A stretch of 64,000 nt of DNA, taken from positions 1 to 64,000 of the forward strand of contig NZ_JARFYN010000023.1 in assembly GCF_030272695.1 (NCBI RefSeq), written 5' to 3'. This DNA comes from Martinezella calliandrae. Its GTDB lineage: Bacteria > Pseudomonadota > Alphaproteobacteria > Rhizobiales > Rhizobiaceae. Below the pieces are notes generated by a model, which was given only the letters and a program-made list of their open reading frames with translations, did not search any database and was not told where the DNA came from. Made by a program: the position numbers and the translations under genes. How positions within the stretch are numbered: position 1 is the first letter of the stretch; every line of letters starts with the position of its first letter. Shown piece after piece: positions 16,982-25,842 of this stretch.

Positions 16982-18540
16982 GCACTGTAAACTTATCATG
17001 CTCGGGTCAAGGTGCGCCGTGATTTGGTGATCAAGCCACCTGAAGATGGGCGATCTCGCTCCACATCACCATCGCGGCACCTCGCAGTTCGCGATGGTGG
17101 TCGGATGGAATGTCGTGGCGAGGAATTTGAAAGATGGGGTATTCGGCTTGAGTCCCTGCCTCAACATCGCGGGTCTGAAGAGGTGCTGCGCTTCGAGTTG
17201 ATGATAAACGTGGTCATGTGAGAACAGCCACAAGCATCAATGAAAGGAAGCGCAGCATGACGTATTTTGCAGGCCTTGACGTTTCGGTGCAAGAGACATC
17301 GATATGTGTCGTCGATGAGACCGGCCGGATCTGCCGGGAAATGAAAGTCGTCAGCCACCCGGACGACCTGATCCGGGTGCTGAAGAACCCTGACTGGGAA
17401 CTTGTGCGGATCGGTCTGGAAGCGGGCCCGATGTCGCAATGGCTCTATAGCGGCCTGGCAGAAGCAGGCCTTCCGGCGATCTGCATCGAAACCAGGCATG
17501 CGAAAGCATTCCTGAAGGCGCAGGTGAACAAGACGGACCGCAACGATGCGCGTGGCATCGCGCAGATGATGCGGGTCAATCTGTTTCGTCCCGTGCATGT
17601 CAAGACTCTGGCCAACCAGAAACGCCGTGCCCTGTTGACGGCGCGCAAGCTGCTACAGGAAAAAGCGCTGGCTTTCGAGAACGATATTCGCGGATTGCTG
17701 CGCAACTTCGGCCTGAAGGTCGGGATTGTCGGGGTAGGAAAATTCGAGGAACGGATCCACAATCTCATTGAGGCCGTCCCGGATCTGCAGGAGGTCATCG
17801 CTCCTTTGCTGGAAGCGCGGAGAAAGCTGCGGGAAGAGTTCTCACGACTGCATCACAAGGTACTCGACATCGTACGGGATGATGTCACCTGCAACCGGCT
17901 GATGACGATACCCGGAATAGGTCCAGTGATCTCACTCGCTTACATCTGCACCATCGATACTCCCGCCCGGTTTGCGAAATCACGAGCGGTGGGACCGGCC
18001 TTGGGGCTGACGCCGGTTGTTAATCAATCGGGAGAAAGCAAAAGGGTCGGCCGCGTGTCCGCGACCGGCGATGCGACCATGCGCGATTTGCTTTACGAGG
18101 CGGCGCAGGTATTGCTGACCCGCGTGAAGAAATGGTCATGGCTGAAGGCTTGGGCGATGAATGTCGCCAAGCGCCGGGGTCTGCGAAAGGCCATTGTCGC
18201 TCTTGCACGGCGACTTGCGGTGATCATGCACCGGATGTGGAGCGATGGCACGGAGTTCCGGTGGACCCGCGACAACGACGTGGCGAAAGCCGCCTGATCG
18301 GAAACAACAGGAGACAATAAAGTTCTGCCAGCCGGTGGAAAGATGTCCTTCGCGGACGGTGGACGAGGTGAGTTCGGGCCAACCCTTGCTTCGACTGCGG
18401 TGTATAGCAGTCAGAGCGCGTGAAAGATTGGGCCACCTTGTTCTTCTGATCCTATGGTGGGAGGGCCAACGAGCCGATCCCGGAGAGAAGCGTGGACTGC
18501 GGAAGACATTAAATGCCGGAACATAACTCGAAGTACTTGA
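16982..18540 (+). mobile_element. IS110-family (IS1111-like) insertion sequence
   Basis: The element encodes the DEDD transposase at 17257-18297. Its left boundary is inferred from where the binding-protein frame breaks down near 16982, and its right boundary from where IS6-type sequence begins near 18541. As is usual for IS110 elements no clear long terminal inverted repeats are visible, so both ends are approximate by tens of bases. The non-coding flanks (about 270 and 240 bases) match the long ends of this family, where a bridge RNA may be made. Confidence 0.75.
17257..18297 (+). CDS. IS110-family DEDD transposase
   Basis: The 346-residue protein has an N-terminal RuvC-like DEDD domain with acidic residues in FAGLDVSVQ, IGLEAGP and KTDRNDARGIA, and a C-terminal Transposase_20 domain (MTIPGIGPVISLAY, GLTPVVNQSGESKRVGRVSATG) with the conserved serine region. 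The ATG at 17257 has AAGGAAGCGCAGC before it. A longer frame from 17218 lacks family similarity. The gene looks intact, so the element may still be mobile. Confidence 0.9.
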   Translation: MTYFAGLDVSVQETSICVVDETGRICREMKVVSHPDDLIRVLKNPDWELVRIGLEAGPMSQWLYSGLAEAGLPAICIETRHAKAFLKAQVNKTDRNDARGIAQMMRVNLFRPVHVKTLANQKRRALLTARKLLQEKALAFENDIRGLLRNFGLKVGIVGVGKFEERIHNLIEAVPDLQEVIAPLLEARRKLREEFSRLHHKVLDIVRDDVTCNRLMTIPGIGPVISLAYICTIDTPARFAKSRAVGPALGLTPVVNQSGESKRVGRVSATGDATMRDLLYEAAQVLLTRVKKWSWLKAWAMNVAKRRGLRKAIVALARRLAVIMHRMWSDGTEFRWTRDNDVAKAA

Positions 18541-18542
18541 CC

Positions 18543-19148
18543 TCAACACGCCGAATAGAGAAGAGGTTGGCAATCGGGTCGTGGAACGAAACGCTGAAGC
18601 TGTATCCTTTCCCGTCGTCGGATCGGTTGATGGGAGTTTTCTGCCCGATTGTTCAGGCCCTTATATGAACGATGCTCGACACCAGGCATGACCTCCCGCT
18701 CCGCCGCACCGTAGGATCGAAGCTTGTCGGTGATCATCACGCGGGGCGAACGGCCTTGGCCTTTCAGAAGCTTTCGCATCAAACGCTTTGCAGCCTTGGC
18801 ATTGCGGCGGCTTTGGACCAGAACGTCGAGGACGAAGCCGTCTTGGTCTGCGGCGCGCCAGAGCCAGTGTTTCTTGCCGGCGATGGTGACGACGACCTCG
18901 TCGAGGTACCATTTGTCACCGAGCCTGCCGACTGAGCGTTTCCGGATATCTTTGGCAAAGTGTCTGCCGAATTTCTCAGCCCAGAGCCGCACGGTCTGGT
19001 CAGAGACAATGACGCCACGCGCTGCCAGCAGATCCTCGACCATGCGCAGGCTGAGCGGAAACCGGAAATAGAGCCACACCGCATGGACAATCACTTCAGC
19101 CGGAAATCGATGGCGACGGTAGATAGGATCACGGGCAAGTCTGGTCAT
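18543..19148 (-). pseudogene. IS6-family transposase, C-terminus disrupted
   Basis: The frame starts MTRLARDPIYRRHRFPAEVI and keeps the IS6 DDE core: D in DKWYLDEVVV, D in MITDKLRSYG, and E in NNRAENSHQPIRRRE. After RRRERIQLQRF the frame changes: FHDPIANLF, the normal end of this family, is found only in another frame, and about ten residues of the usual tail are missing. The protein therefore ends in an unrelated RPDCQPLLYSAC. Terminal inverted repeats are not seen next to it. It is probably inactive. Confidence 0.8.
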
Positions 19149-19199
19149 GCCGCCAGATCCCACATTTTGACCAATGCCCCATTAACGTTACGATGCCCT

Positions 19200-19358
19200 A
19201 TGAAGAGGTATGGGGGAGAGCCTTCACGGCGGGAAAAGATATCCAGCAGCCTTAGGAGGCTGCTCGAAAGCAGCAAGAGCGCTCTCGCGCAAGCCCCCGG
19301 AGTGCGAAGCGAGCGGGCCGAGATTGGCAATCGATCTCGGAAACCCGCATATGAGTGA
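19200..19358 (+). CDS. Small hypothetical protein upstream of the cold-shock gene
   Basis: A 52-residue basic, serine-rich frame (MKRYGGEPSRREKISSSLRR, ...SERAEIGNRSRKPAYE). There is no strong ribosome site and I recognise no family. It may be a chance frame in the cold-shock leader. Confidence 0.25.
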   Translation: MKRYGGEPSRREKISSSLRRLLESSKSALAQAPGVRSERAEIGNRSRKPAYE

Positions 19359-19521
19359 TGAGAACCAGAAGGCCGTCGGCTTCCGCAACGGCACCCACCA
19401 ATCATGACGTTCATGCCTCGACGCCGAAGACGACGCCTCCGCGCCCGCAGCCGCCGCTTGATCTAGCAATAGCGGACCGCTAGTTTGCCGACGCGAGCAA
19501 ACTACAAAACACGAGGATGTT

Positions 19522-19725
19522 ATGCCGACTGGAAAGGTTAAGTTTTTCAACGCCGAAAAAGGCTTTGGTTTCATTACGCCAGAATCTGGAGGAACGGACG
19601 TTTTCGTGCATGTCTCCGCCCTGCAATATGGCGATGTGCTTAGAGAGGGGCAGTCCGTTTCCTACGATCTCGGCCAGGATCGAAAGACCGGCAAATCAAA
19701 GGCGGAAAACGTCAGACCGCTCTAA
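19522..19725 (+). CDS. cspA: CspA-family cold-shock protein
   Basis: This 67-residue single-domain protein has the RNA-binding motifs KGFGFITP (RNP1) and DVFVHVSAL (RNP2) and the C-terminal VRPL typical of alphaproteobacterial CspA homologues. It would bind single-stranded RNA or DNA in the cytoplasm and loosen secondary structure. The upstream spacer of about 160 bases could act as a structured leader as in cspA mRNAs. It is one of two cold-shock genes in the window; the other is at 28628. Confidence 0.92.
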   Translation: MPTGKVKFFNAEKGFGFITPESGGTDVFVHVSALQYGDVLREGQSVSYDLGQDRKTGKSKAENVRPL

Positions 19726-19783
19726 TCGCGTTGGGTCTGAAACGTCGGCAAGGCGGTCAAACGCGCCTTCGCCATCTGGCAGT

Positions 19784-20251
19784 TTATTGCGAGATCTCGG
19801 TTTTTTTGCCGGAGCCATCGATCAGTTCAAACAGGTGTATGCTGCGCATCATCGGCGAAACTCGGGACACCACAAGCGAGCATATCGCCCGCTTTAGCGT
19901 CTGAAGAGTATGTGCTTTTTGTTGATCACGATGCCCTCCGGCATGGCGACCATTCGTTCGCATCAACGCCATCAACATCGGTCCAAGCGAAAACTCGCTC
20001 CGCTCCGCCTTGCGGCTAAGATCGCGCAGATATCCGCCGGCCGAGTTGATGTGCCCTGCCCTTTCGAGAATGCACGCCATGACGGCCGCTGCGTTTTCGG
20101 GGCCAAGCGCATCCCAGGCATCCTGGTAGGCGCTCGGGCTCACACCCAAGGTCGATCGGACCACGACCGCGGCGGACATCAGCTCTCGCCAGCTGCCGAT
20201 GGCGCCGCCTGGACCGTAGTCGGCGATCTGCGGGCAGGTGTCGTTTTGCAT
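19784..20251 (-). pseudogene. repC: RepC replication initiator, C-terminal fragment
   Basis: The frame reads CPQIADYGPGGAIGSWRELM, then AAVVVRSTLGVSPSAYQDAW, ENAAAVMACILERAGHINSA and GGYLRDLSRKAERSEFSLGP, which is the C-terminal domain of RepC, the initiator of repABC plasmids. Full-length RepC is about 400 residues; only the last 110 or so remain, followed by a divergent tail. The first residues before CPQIADYG are junction-derived. The break is 40-60 bases from the IS21-like repeats at 20297, which suggests the truncation came from that element. It marks an earlier fusion with, or loss of, another repABC replicon. Confidence 0.75.
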
Positions 20252-20296
20252 TTAAACGCAAGACTCGCATGCAAGAAATTCAATAAGGTAGCGCGG

Positions 20297-20497
20297 CACT
20301 TAAATTGAGATTGGGCACTTAATTCGAGATTTTGGCTTCGATTTCGGTACTTAACGTGAGATTCCCCGCTGTAGACAAAAGGGCCGGCTTCGGCCAGGCT
20401 TGATCAGAAAAAGGCTAATAACACAAGATGATATTGCCGAATCTGAAGGCGTCAGACGCCGAATATCGCACCGAAAAATCTCAAGTTAAGTGCCTAG
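20297..20497. repeat. ~200-bp element with IS21-like multiple terminal repeats
   Basis: Three tandem variants of CACTTAANNNGAGATT occur at about 20297-20362, and one inverted copy (AATCTCAAGTTAAGTGCC) at about 20476-20494. Repeated short motifs at each end are characteristic of IS21-family elements, where they bind the transposase. There is no istA or istB between them, so this is either a deletion derivative or a non-autonomous miniature element. It sits exactly between a truncated repC and a truncated AbiJ-like gene. Confidence 0.5.
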
Positions 20498-20925
20498 ACC
20501 TGCCGGAACGGGCGCATTCTCACGGTTAAGTGGCAAACGACAACCGCGACTAGATGTGGGGGCCGGATTTCGTAGCCCGCACTGTGCTCCGCAAGAGTGC
20601 GATTGATAAGGCCGGCGTCCGGCACGGCGAGACCCGCCTCTTCGTATTCAGCGCATCCCGTATGAAAGGCTTCGATAAATAGCGGCGCGTTTTCGGCAAA
20701 ACGGTTCATCGCGTCATGCAGGTCCGACCACGCCGAGCTTAAACTGCTACTCCAGCCGTTTCCGCCAAAATGGTGTTTGAATCGCTCGACAATTCGCTGC
20801 GTCTCCCCTTGCGGGGCTATTTTCTCGATAAAAGCGTAAAACGCATGCACCACGCCCCGCGGCGCAGGCCCTGGGCTTGTGAAACGCCAGGAGGGATCAA
20901 ATTGTAGCATCGAAAACTCGCTCAA
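20494..20925 (-). pseudogene. AbiJ-like N-terminal domain protein, truncated
   Basis: The 143-codon frame begins MSEFSMLQFDPSWRFTS and contains AGLINRTLAEHSAGYEIRPP, a pattern seen in N-terminal domains of AbiJ-like abortive-infection proteins, normally followed by a HEPN or other effector domain. Here the frame ends in junction sequence (MRPFRQV) at the IS21-like end, so any effector part is lost. Its ATG overlaps the stop of higA by four bases, implying one transcript with the toxin-antitoxin pair. Family assignment is tentative; the truncation is clear. Confidence 0.5.
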
Positions 20926-21248
20926 AAATGAGCTGGCGCAGGACGCGCCCGCTTCGCTGCAGGATGCACTTTTACCTTTACGTCCACCGTCTGGCCGAGA
21001 AGATCAAGCATCTTCCACAGGCGATCGACCGTGAAGCCGTCCAGCTTGGCACGGCGGATGCGGGAAAATTCAGTGTAGTTGATCCCTGTTTCCGCGCCGG
21101 CCTCTCGCAGTGAAAGCTTGCGCTTGTCGAGTGTGTTGATGATCTGCGCCGCCAGAGTCGACCGCAGGTGCTCCAGTTCCGGATTCGGCATTTCGAGATC
21201 GCGAAATATATTTCCGCTACCCTGCACCAGTTCCATATCGTCGCTCAT
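20922..21248 (-). CDS. higA: HigA-like XRE-family antitoxin
   Basis: A 108-residue helix-turn-helix protein: residues about 35-90 (LAAQIINTLDKRKLSLREAG, ETGINYTEFSRIRRAKLDGF) form an XRE DNA-binding fold as in HigA antitoxins that follow the toxin gene. Its ATG overlaps the normal HigB stop (ATGA) and AGGAGG lies upstream inside higB. It would neutralise HigB and repress its own promoter. Because higB carries a frameshift, the same reading frame also runs from higB into higA without a stop. Confidence 0.8.
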   Translation of the reverse strand: MSDDMELVQGSGNIFRDLEMPNPELEHLRSTLAAQIINTLDKRKLSLREAGAETGINYTEFSRIRRAKLDGFTVDRLWKMLDLLGQTVDVKVKVHPAAKRARPAPAHF

Positions 21249-21596
21249 CCTAAAGCCTCCTTCAGTCGTTTTAGCCGCTCGCGGATCAGATCGATTTCGG
21301 CCTTGGGCGTCGCAATGCCCGACTTCGATTTTTTCTGAAACGCGTGGACAAACCATATGTCCGTCCGTGTCTATCTGCAGCACGTAGACGACGCGAAAGG
21401 GGTCGCCCCGGTGCTTCAATGCCAGCTCAAGCACGCCCGAACCAAGACCAGTCAGCGGCTTCGCGATATCGGGATGGCCGCCGGCGGCGACCACTGCAAG
21501 CGCCCGCGCCATATCGATCTGCGCATCCCGCGGAAAATCCTCAAAGTCTTTTTTTGCCGCTTTGATCCACGATACTGGTCGAGTTGTATTTGGCAT
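21245..21596 (-). pseudogene. higB: HigB-like (RelE/Gp49 family) toxin, frameshifted
   Basis: The first 78 codons (MPNTTRPVSWIKAAKKDFED, LTGLGSGVLELALKHRGDPF, RVVYVLQIDTD) are a typical phage-derived Gp49-like/HigB mRNA interferase. The family then continues WFVHAFQKKSKSGIATPKAE and IDLIRERLKRLKEAL, which is present but in another frame: one base too many lies in the GGACATA stretch at about 21351-21357. The span of 352 bases is one more than a multiple of three. The frame as it stands reads through into higA, giving a possible 224-residue HigB'-HigA fusion. A TTG/ATG region at 21632 is an alternative earlier start. Confidence 0.75.
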
Positions 21597-21735
21597 ATGG
21601 TCGATGTTGATATATTTATCAACACTTGTCAACCATTCCGGACATAATCACCAAAACTGGGTGCGTATCGGCGGTACTTCAGATCGGGCTGGTGTGGCCA
21701 CCAGTTCGCCGTCAGCGTTTGCGTAGGTGAAGGAC

Positions 21736-22162
21736 CTAACCTGGCAGACAGCTTTGTGGTGAACTCTCTAATTTGAGATTCTTGCGAGCCTCAATTTCTT
21801 CGGAGAGCGCACGCTCGAAAGCTTTTGGGAACGTCCCGAAAACCGGAACCGTCTCATTTGTCTTCGCAAGGCGTTCGATCGAGCCGGCTCGATCCAAATA
21901 GATATCAAGGTAGGTCAGCATTTCTTGTCCAGCAGCCTTGTAGCAGTCTGTCTGCGCGCAAGCCAGATAGGCCTTGATGTCGCTGCGAATGTCCTCGTTG
22001 AGGCTGAGGATATGTTTGATCGACTGGAGCTTGGTCTGAAGCATTTCCCCCTTGCGCACGTGCATTGTAGATGTACGTTTCTAGTATGCCGGCACCTTGG
22101 TACGAGAAGAAGTTCTGGGGCAACACAACGAGTTCACAATACTCTCGTCTGGTATCAGCCAA
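21736..22162 (-). pseudogene. Unidentified gene, frameshifted
   Basis: A first frame (MADTRREYCELVVLPQNFFS, then AGILETYIYNAR) breaks at about 22060 and a second continues (GEMLQTKLQSIKHILSLNED, then IRSDIKAYLACAQTDCYKAA and LTYLDIYLDRAGSIERLAKT). Both parts are protein-like and helical, so one frameshifted gene is the simplest reading. It is divergent from the SIR2 gene with about 40 bases between, so the promoters must overlap. I do not recognise the family. Confidence 0.45.
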
Positions 22163-22202
22163 AATGTTACCGATGAGCTGATCAACCCGCTCTAAGGTTC
22201 AG

Positions 22203-25200
22203 ATGTCTCTCCGCTTCTCCGAGAATGGTCCCGAATTTCCGACTGCCCTTGTCGATTCCATGATGGCCGGCGAAGTGGTCTTCCTTTGCGGCTCCGGTAT
22301 CAGCGCGCCTCAATTGCCGGATTTTAAAACGTTGGTCGACCGGACCTACGAACGGCTCGGCGTGGAAATGTCCCCGTCAGAGTACAGCGCTTATACGGCG
22401 GGCCGCTATGAGGAGACGCTTGGATCGCTAAGCCGCAACCTGGCCGATCCCGCGGCTATGGTCCACACAGTGTCCGATCTCCTTAAAGTGCCTGCGGATC
22501 CCAAGCTGGAGCAACATCAGACAGTATTGCGTTTGTCACGCGACCTTAGCAATAGGGTGCTTGTGGTCACGACCAACTTCGACACGCTTTTAGAACATGC
22601 TCTACCTAAGATCTTCTCATCACAGGCTATCCGCGACGCGAGTTTTGCCGGCCAAGCTCTTCCTGCGCCAGGCTCTCCTGACTTTTGCGGTGTCGTTCAC
22701 ATCCATGGGCGTCTCGAAGACAATTCTTTGGAGTTGGAATCGACACCGCTAGTTCTCACTAGCGCTGACTACGGCGACGCTTACATGCGGTCAGGCTGGG
22801 CCTCCCGGTTTCTTTTCGATCTTGCGCGCTGCAAGACTATAGTTCTAATCGGGTATAGCGCCGGTGACGCCCCGGTCCGATATTTTCTCAATGTCCTCGA
22901 AGCTGATCGCATCCGATTCCCAGACCTGAAGCCGGTCTACGCGCTCGATGCCTATGAGCACAACCCAGCAGAAACCGAAGCGGCATGGAGTACGGTTGCG
23001 GTGACCCCCCTGCCCTATTGCAAATTCGACCCTGAAAGCGGAGTGCCAAATCACTCGCCGCTCTGGCAGGATCTGGCTCGTCTTGCGGATGTCCTGGACA
23101 GGCCGAAACTATCGCGGGAAAGGCTCGCAAGAGATATTCTTGGTCAACGCGACCCAAGCCCCAACGACGGCGAGCTCGGACAACTCTCCTGGCTCTTTGC
23201 CAAGCGTGGCGACCTTTGGCCCACCATTGTAGAGGCTACGGACAATCCGCGATGGTTCGATGTGCTACAAGACAACGGGTTTTGGACCGCGGACGAAGCC
23301 GCCTGGGTCATCCCTGCGTGGACCGCCCGCAATCCGGAAAATTCAGAAGTTTTTGGCGTTGCCGCGAAGTGGGCGCTGAAGCTAGGGGAACCATTCCTCC
23401 GAAATCTCGACCGCAGACTATTGCGCTCGAACTTATCACCCTTCTGGCAAAAATGCTGGCGGTTGCTAACCACAAGCCGGCCGGTACTGCCCGACGCTTT
23501 CGATGAGGAGGCGGCTGCCCTCAATCAAAAACTGAGATCTGGCGTCGTACTGGACGTCGATCTGCAGCGGTCCGTCGAACGACTAAAACCGAACGTCGTC
23601 TTGCAAAGCCGATCGTGGATCCCAGACAGCGAAAACGACGGTCGCGAACCTGGCCAGCTCTCCGATATTGCCGGCATCGGCTTGGAAGTGGCAGACAACT
23701 TTCATGTGAGCGAGTTGATCGGCGGCTTGGATGCCTTGACCGGACAGTCCCCGCGCATTCTCGAACTTGCGACCGAGGCGTTGAGGTCGCTGCTACAAAG
23801 CGCGGTGGAACTTGGACTAATTAACGGCGACGATGATGCAACTGACTATGACGTGCCTTCGGTGGAGGAGCATGAGCAGAACGAGCATCACCAAGGCGTT
23901 ATCTTTCTCGTCAGAGCAATCGTAAACGCTTTCAATAAGACAGTAGCTATCAATCGGGATCTTGCTCGTCACGTCGCTTTTCGCTGCCTTGAGATGCCAG
24001 GCAGGATCGGAATCCGTATCACGCTTTACGCGCTTCGAAACACTGAAGCATTCACGTCTAATGAAGCCATAGATGTGCTGCTAAATTTGAGGGATTCGGA
24101 TTTCTGGACCATCCGGCGGGAGTTGCCGCTAGTCCTTCGTGACAGATCAGCAGAAGCCGAGCCTACCAGGCTCGAGGCTATAGAATCTCGAATCCGTCAG
24201 ACGGCTGCCAGATATTACGATCGCTACGAAATCCAAGAAGGTCAGGTCGACTGGCGCACGCACGCACGCGATGCTGAAATTTGGCTCCGGCTGATGATGC
24301 TGAAAGAGGCCGGCGTCCTTTCAGTGGCGGGCGCGGACAATCTCGCTGCCATAGTTGCCCGTCAGGAATATCTCGATCGGCCGACCGAGGATCGCGACTT
24401 CTTCGGCATCTATAGCTCCGGTGTTCGCTCCGTGGCAGGCGACAGCGCACCGATCATGGAAGCGGACCCGGACGAGCGTCTCCAAGTTGCGATCGAGCTT
24501 TCGCAGAGTCCCAACCTCGATCGCCAACTCGGCTGGCTTAGCTATTGCCGGACCGATCCGCAAGGCGCCTTCGAAACTCTTGTCGGTGCCGAACTTTCGG
24601 AAACGAACCTTATCCTCTGGGCCGACCTGCTCACGACGCTGTCGTTCGGAGAGGAGTCAACAAAGCAGTTGCGCGAAACGCTAATCGTCAAGTCCCTGGC
24701 AAAATTAGAAGCCATCGAGGTGGGCATCGACACGCGGCTCGCGAGAACCCTGATCGACACTTTGTTGTTAGGCCCGCGCCGCGACATCGCCAATGTCGAA
24801 GACTGGTGCGATCGGCTGTGGCGGACCGTATGCGATGAGGAACAGGACGTAGTATACGACGACAATCTTTACGACACCGCAATCAATCGTATGCCCGGCC
24901 GCCTGGCGCAAATACAACTTCAGGAAATTGACCATAGCCGCGAGACCGATAACTCTGATCTGGCACGTCAATTGAACCGGCTCGAAGTTATGGCTTCCCA
25001 CCCAGGCGCAGCAGGCGCGTTTTCGAGGCCAATCTTCATTCAGGCGCTGCCTTTTTTGTTAGCCGCCGACAGCCGGTTCTCCAAGAGCGAACTGGTGGCG
25101 CGGTTGTCTGGGGATGGCGACGAGCCCCGCGCACTGCGTCGGATACTAGTGACCCACGCCGGAGTGACGCCCGAGATAAGCAAGCTGGTTCCAGAAGCCG

Positions 25201-25808
25201 TGTTACGGGCCGTCGTCGAGTCTTCGTCGGACACAAAGGACGGAGTTCCTATCGCGGCCCAAATACTCCGGCCGGCGGTCGCCTCGCTTCGAAACGACCA
25301 GCCCGAGCGATGGGGCATTTCTGAAGCGGACGTCGGCCGCGTGTTGCGTCAGGCACCGGGCAAGATCCGCGCCGGCGCACTTAACGTGCTTGCCCAGTGG
25401 CTCGCTGCCGACCAAGAGGGGCCCGAGAAGGCTTGGACTGCGATGGTCGCCCCGTTTTTCAATCGAATCTGGCCCGTCGAAAGGCGGTTCGTCGACCATG
25501 CGCATAATATCCATCTCATCCGGCTTATCGTCGGCGCGGGCGATCATTTCCCATCAGCACTCAACTTGCTGCGGCCCCACCTACGCCCATTCTCGCGTAG
25601 CGCTAGCTTGCACTCTTTGAAGAACAGCAGCGCACTGCGCAAATTTCCGTATGCGGTACTGGACCTGCTCTGGACGGTACTTGGACCATCGGATGCGACG
25701 TCCTATGAACTGGCTGAAATCCTCGACGAACTGATCGACGTCGATCCTAATATTGAAATCGACCGCCGGTTCCAGTTTTTAGAGCAGAAGGCCACCCGCT
25801 ACCGCTGA
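22203..25808 (+). CDS. SIR2-domain protein with long helical C-terminal region, probable anti-phage effector
   Basis: The 1201-residue protein opens with a SIR2-type NAD-binding domain: FLCGSGIS at about 27-34, the catalytic-site motif TTNFDTLLE with Asn near 125, VHIHG with histidines near 166-168, and VLIGYSAGDAPVRYFL near 215. The remaining 900 residues are alpha-helical and without a second enzyme motif, as in defence-associated sirtuins that deplete cellular NAD when the C-terminal sensor meets a phage protein. Some relatives are annotated with a DUF4020 region. It is transcribed alone, with ATG two bases after a weak AAGGTTC site. Neighbours (higBA, AbiJ-like fragment, GIY-YIG protein) suit a defence island. 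A non-defence role cannot be excluded. Confidence 0.8.
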   Translation: MSLRFSENGPEFPTALVDSMMAGEVVFLCGSGISAPQLPDFKTLVDRTYERLGVEMSPSEYSAYTAGRYEETLGSLSRNLADPAAMVHTVSDLLKVPADPKLEQHQTVLRLSRDLSNRVLVVTTNFDTLLEHALPKIFSSQAIRDASFAGQALPAPGSPDFCGVVHIHGRLEDNSLELESTPLVLTSADYGDAYMRSGWASRFLFDLARCKTIVLIGYSAGDAPVRYFLNVLEADRIRFPDLKPVYALDAYEHNPAETEAAWSTVAVTPLPYCKFDPESGVPNHSPLWQDLARLADVLDRPKLSRERLARDILGQRDPSPNDGELGQLSWLFAKRGDLWPTIVEATDNPRWFDVLQDNGFWTADEAAWVIPAWTARNPENSEVFGVAAKWALKLGEPFLRNLDRRLLRSNLSPFWQKCWRLLTTSRPVLPDAFDEEAAALNQKLRSGVVLDVDLQRSVERLKPNVVLQSRSWIPDSENDGREPGQLSDIAGIGLEVADNFHVSELIGGLDALTGQSPRILELATEALRSLLQSAVELGLINGDDDATDYDVPSVEEHEQNEHHQGVIFLVRAIVNAFNKTVAINRDLARHVAFRCLEMPGRIGIRITLYALRNTEAFTSNEAIDVLLNLRDSDFWTIRRELPLVLRDRSAEAEPTRLEAIESRIRQTAARYYDRYEIQEGQVDWRTHARDAEIWLRLMMLKEAGVLSVAGADNLAAIVARQEYLDRPTEDRDFFGIYSSGVRSVAGDSAPIMEADPDERLQVAIELSQSPNLDRQLGWLSYCRTDPQGAFETLVGAELSETNLILWADLLTTLSFGEESTKQLRETLIVKSLAKLEAIEVGIDTRLARTLIDTLLLGPRRDIANVEDWCDRLWRTVCDEEQDVVYDDNLYDTAINRMPGRLAQIQLQEIDHSRETDNSDLARQLNRLEVMASHPGAAGAFSRPIFIQALPFLLAADSRFSKSELVARLSGDGDEPRALRRILVTHAGVTPEISKLVPEAVLRAVVESSSDTKDGVPIAAQILRPAVASLRNDQPERWGISEADVGRVLRQAPGKIRAGALNVLAQWLAADQEGPEKAWTAMVAPFFNRIWPVERRFVDHAHNIHLIRLIVGAGDHFPSALNLLRPHLRPFSRSASLHSLKNSSALRKFPYAVLDLLWTVLGPSDATSYELAEILDELIDVDPNIEIDRRFQFLEQKATRYR

Positions 25809-25842
25809 TCGCATTTCGCCGACAGTCTGGATCGTTGACGAA

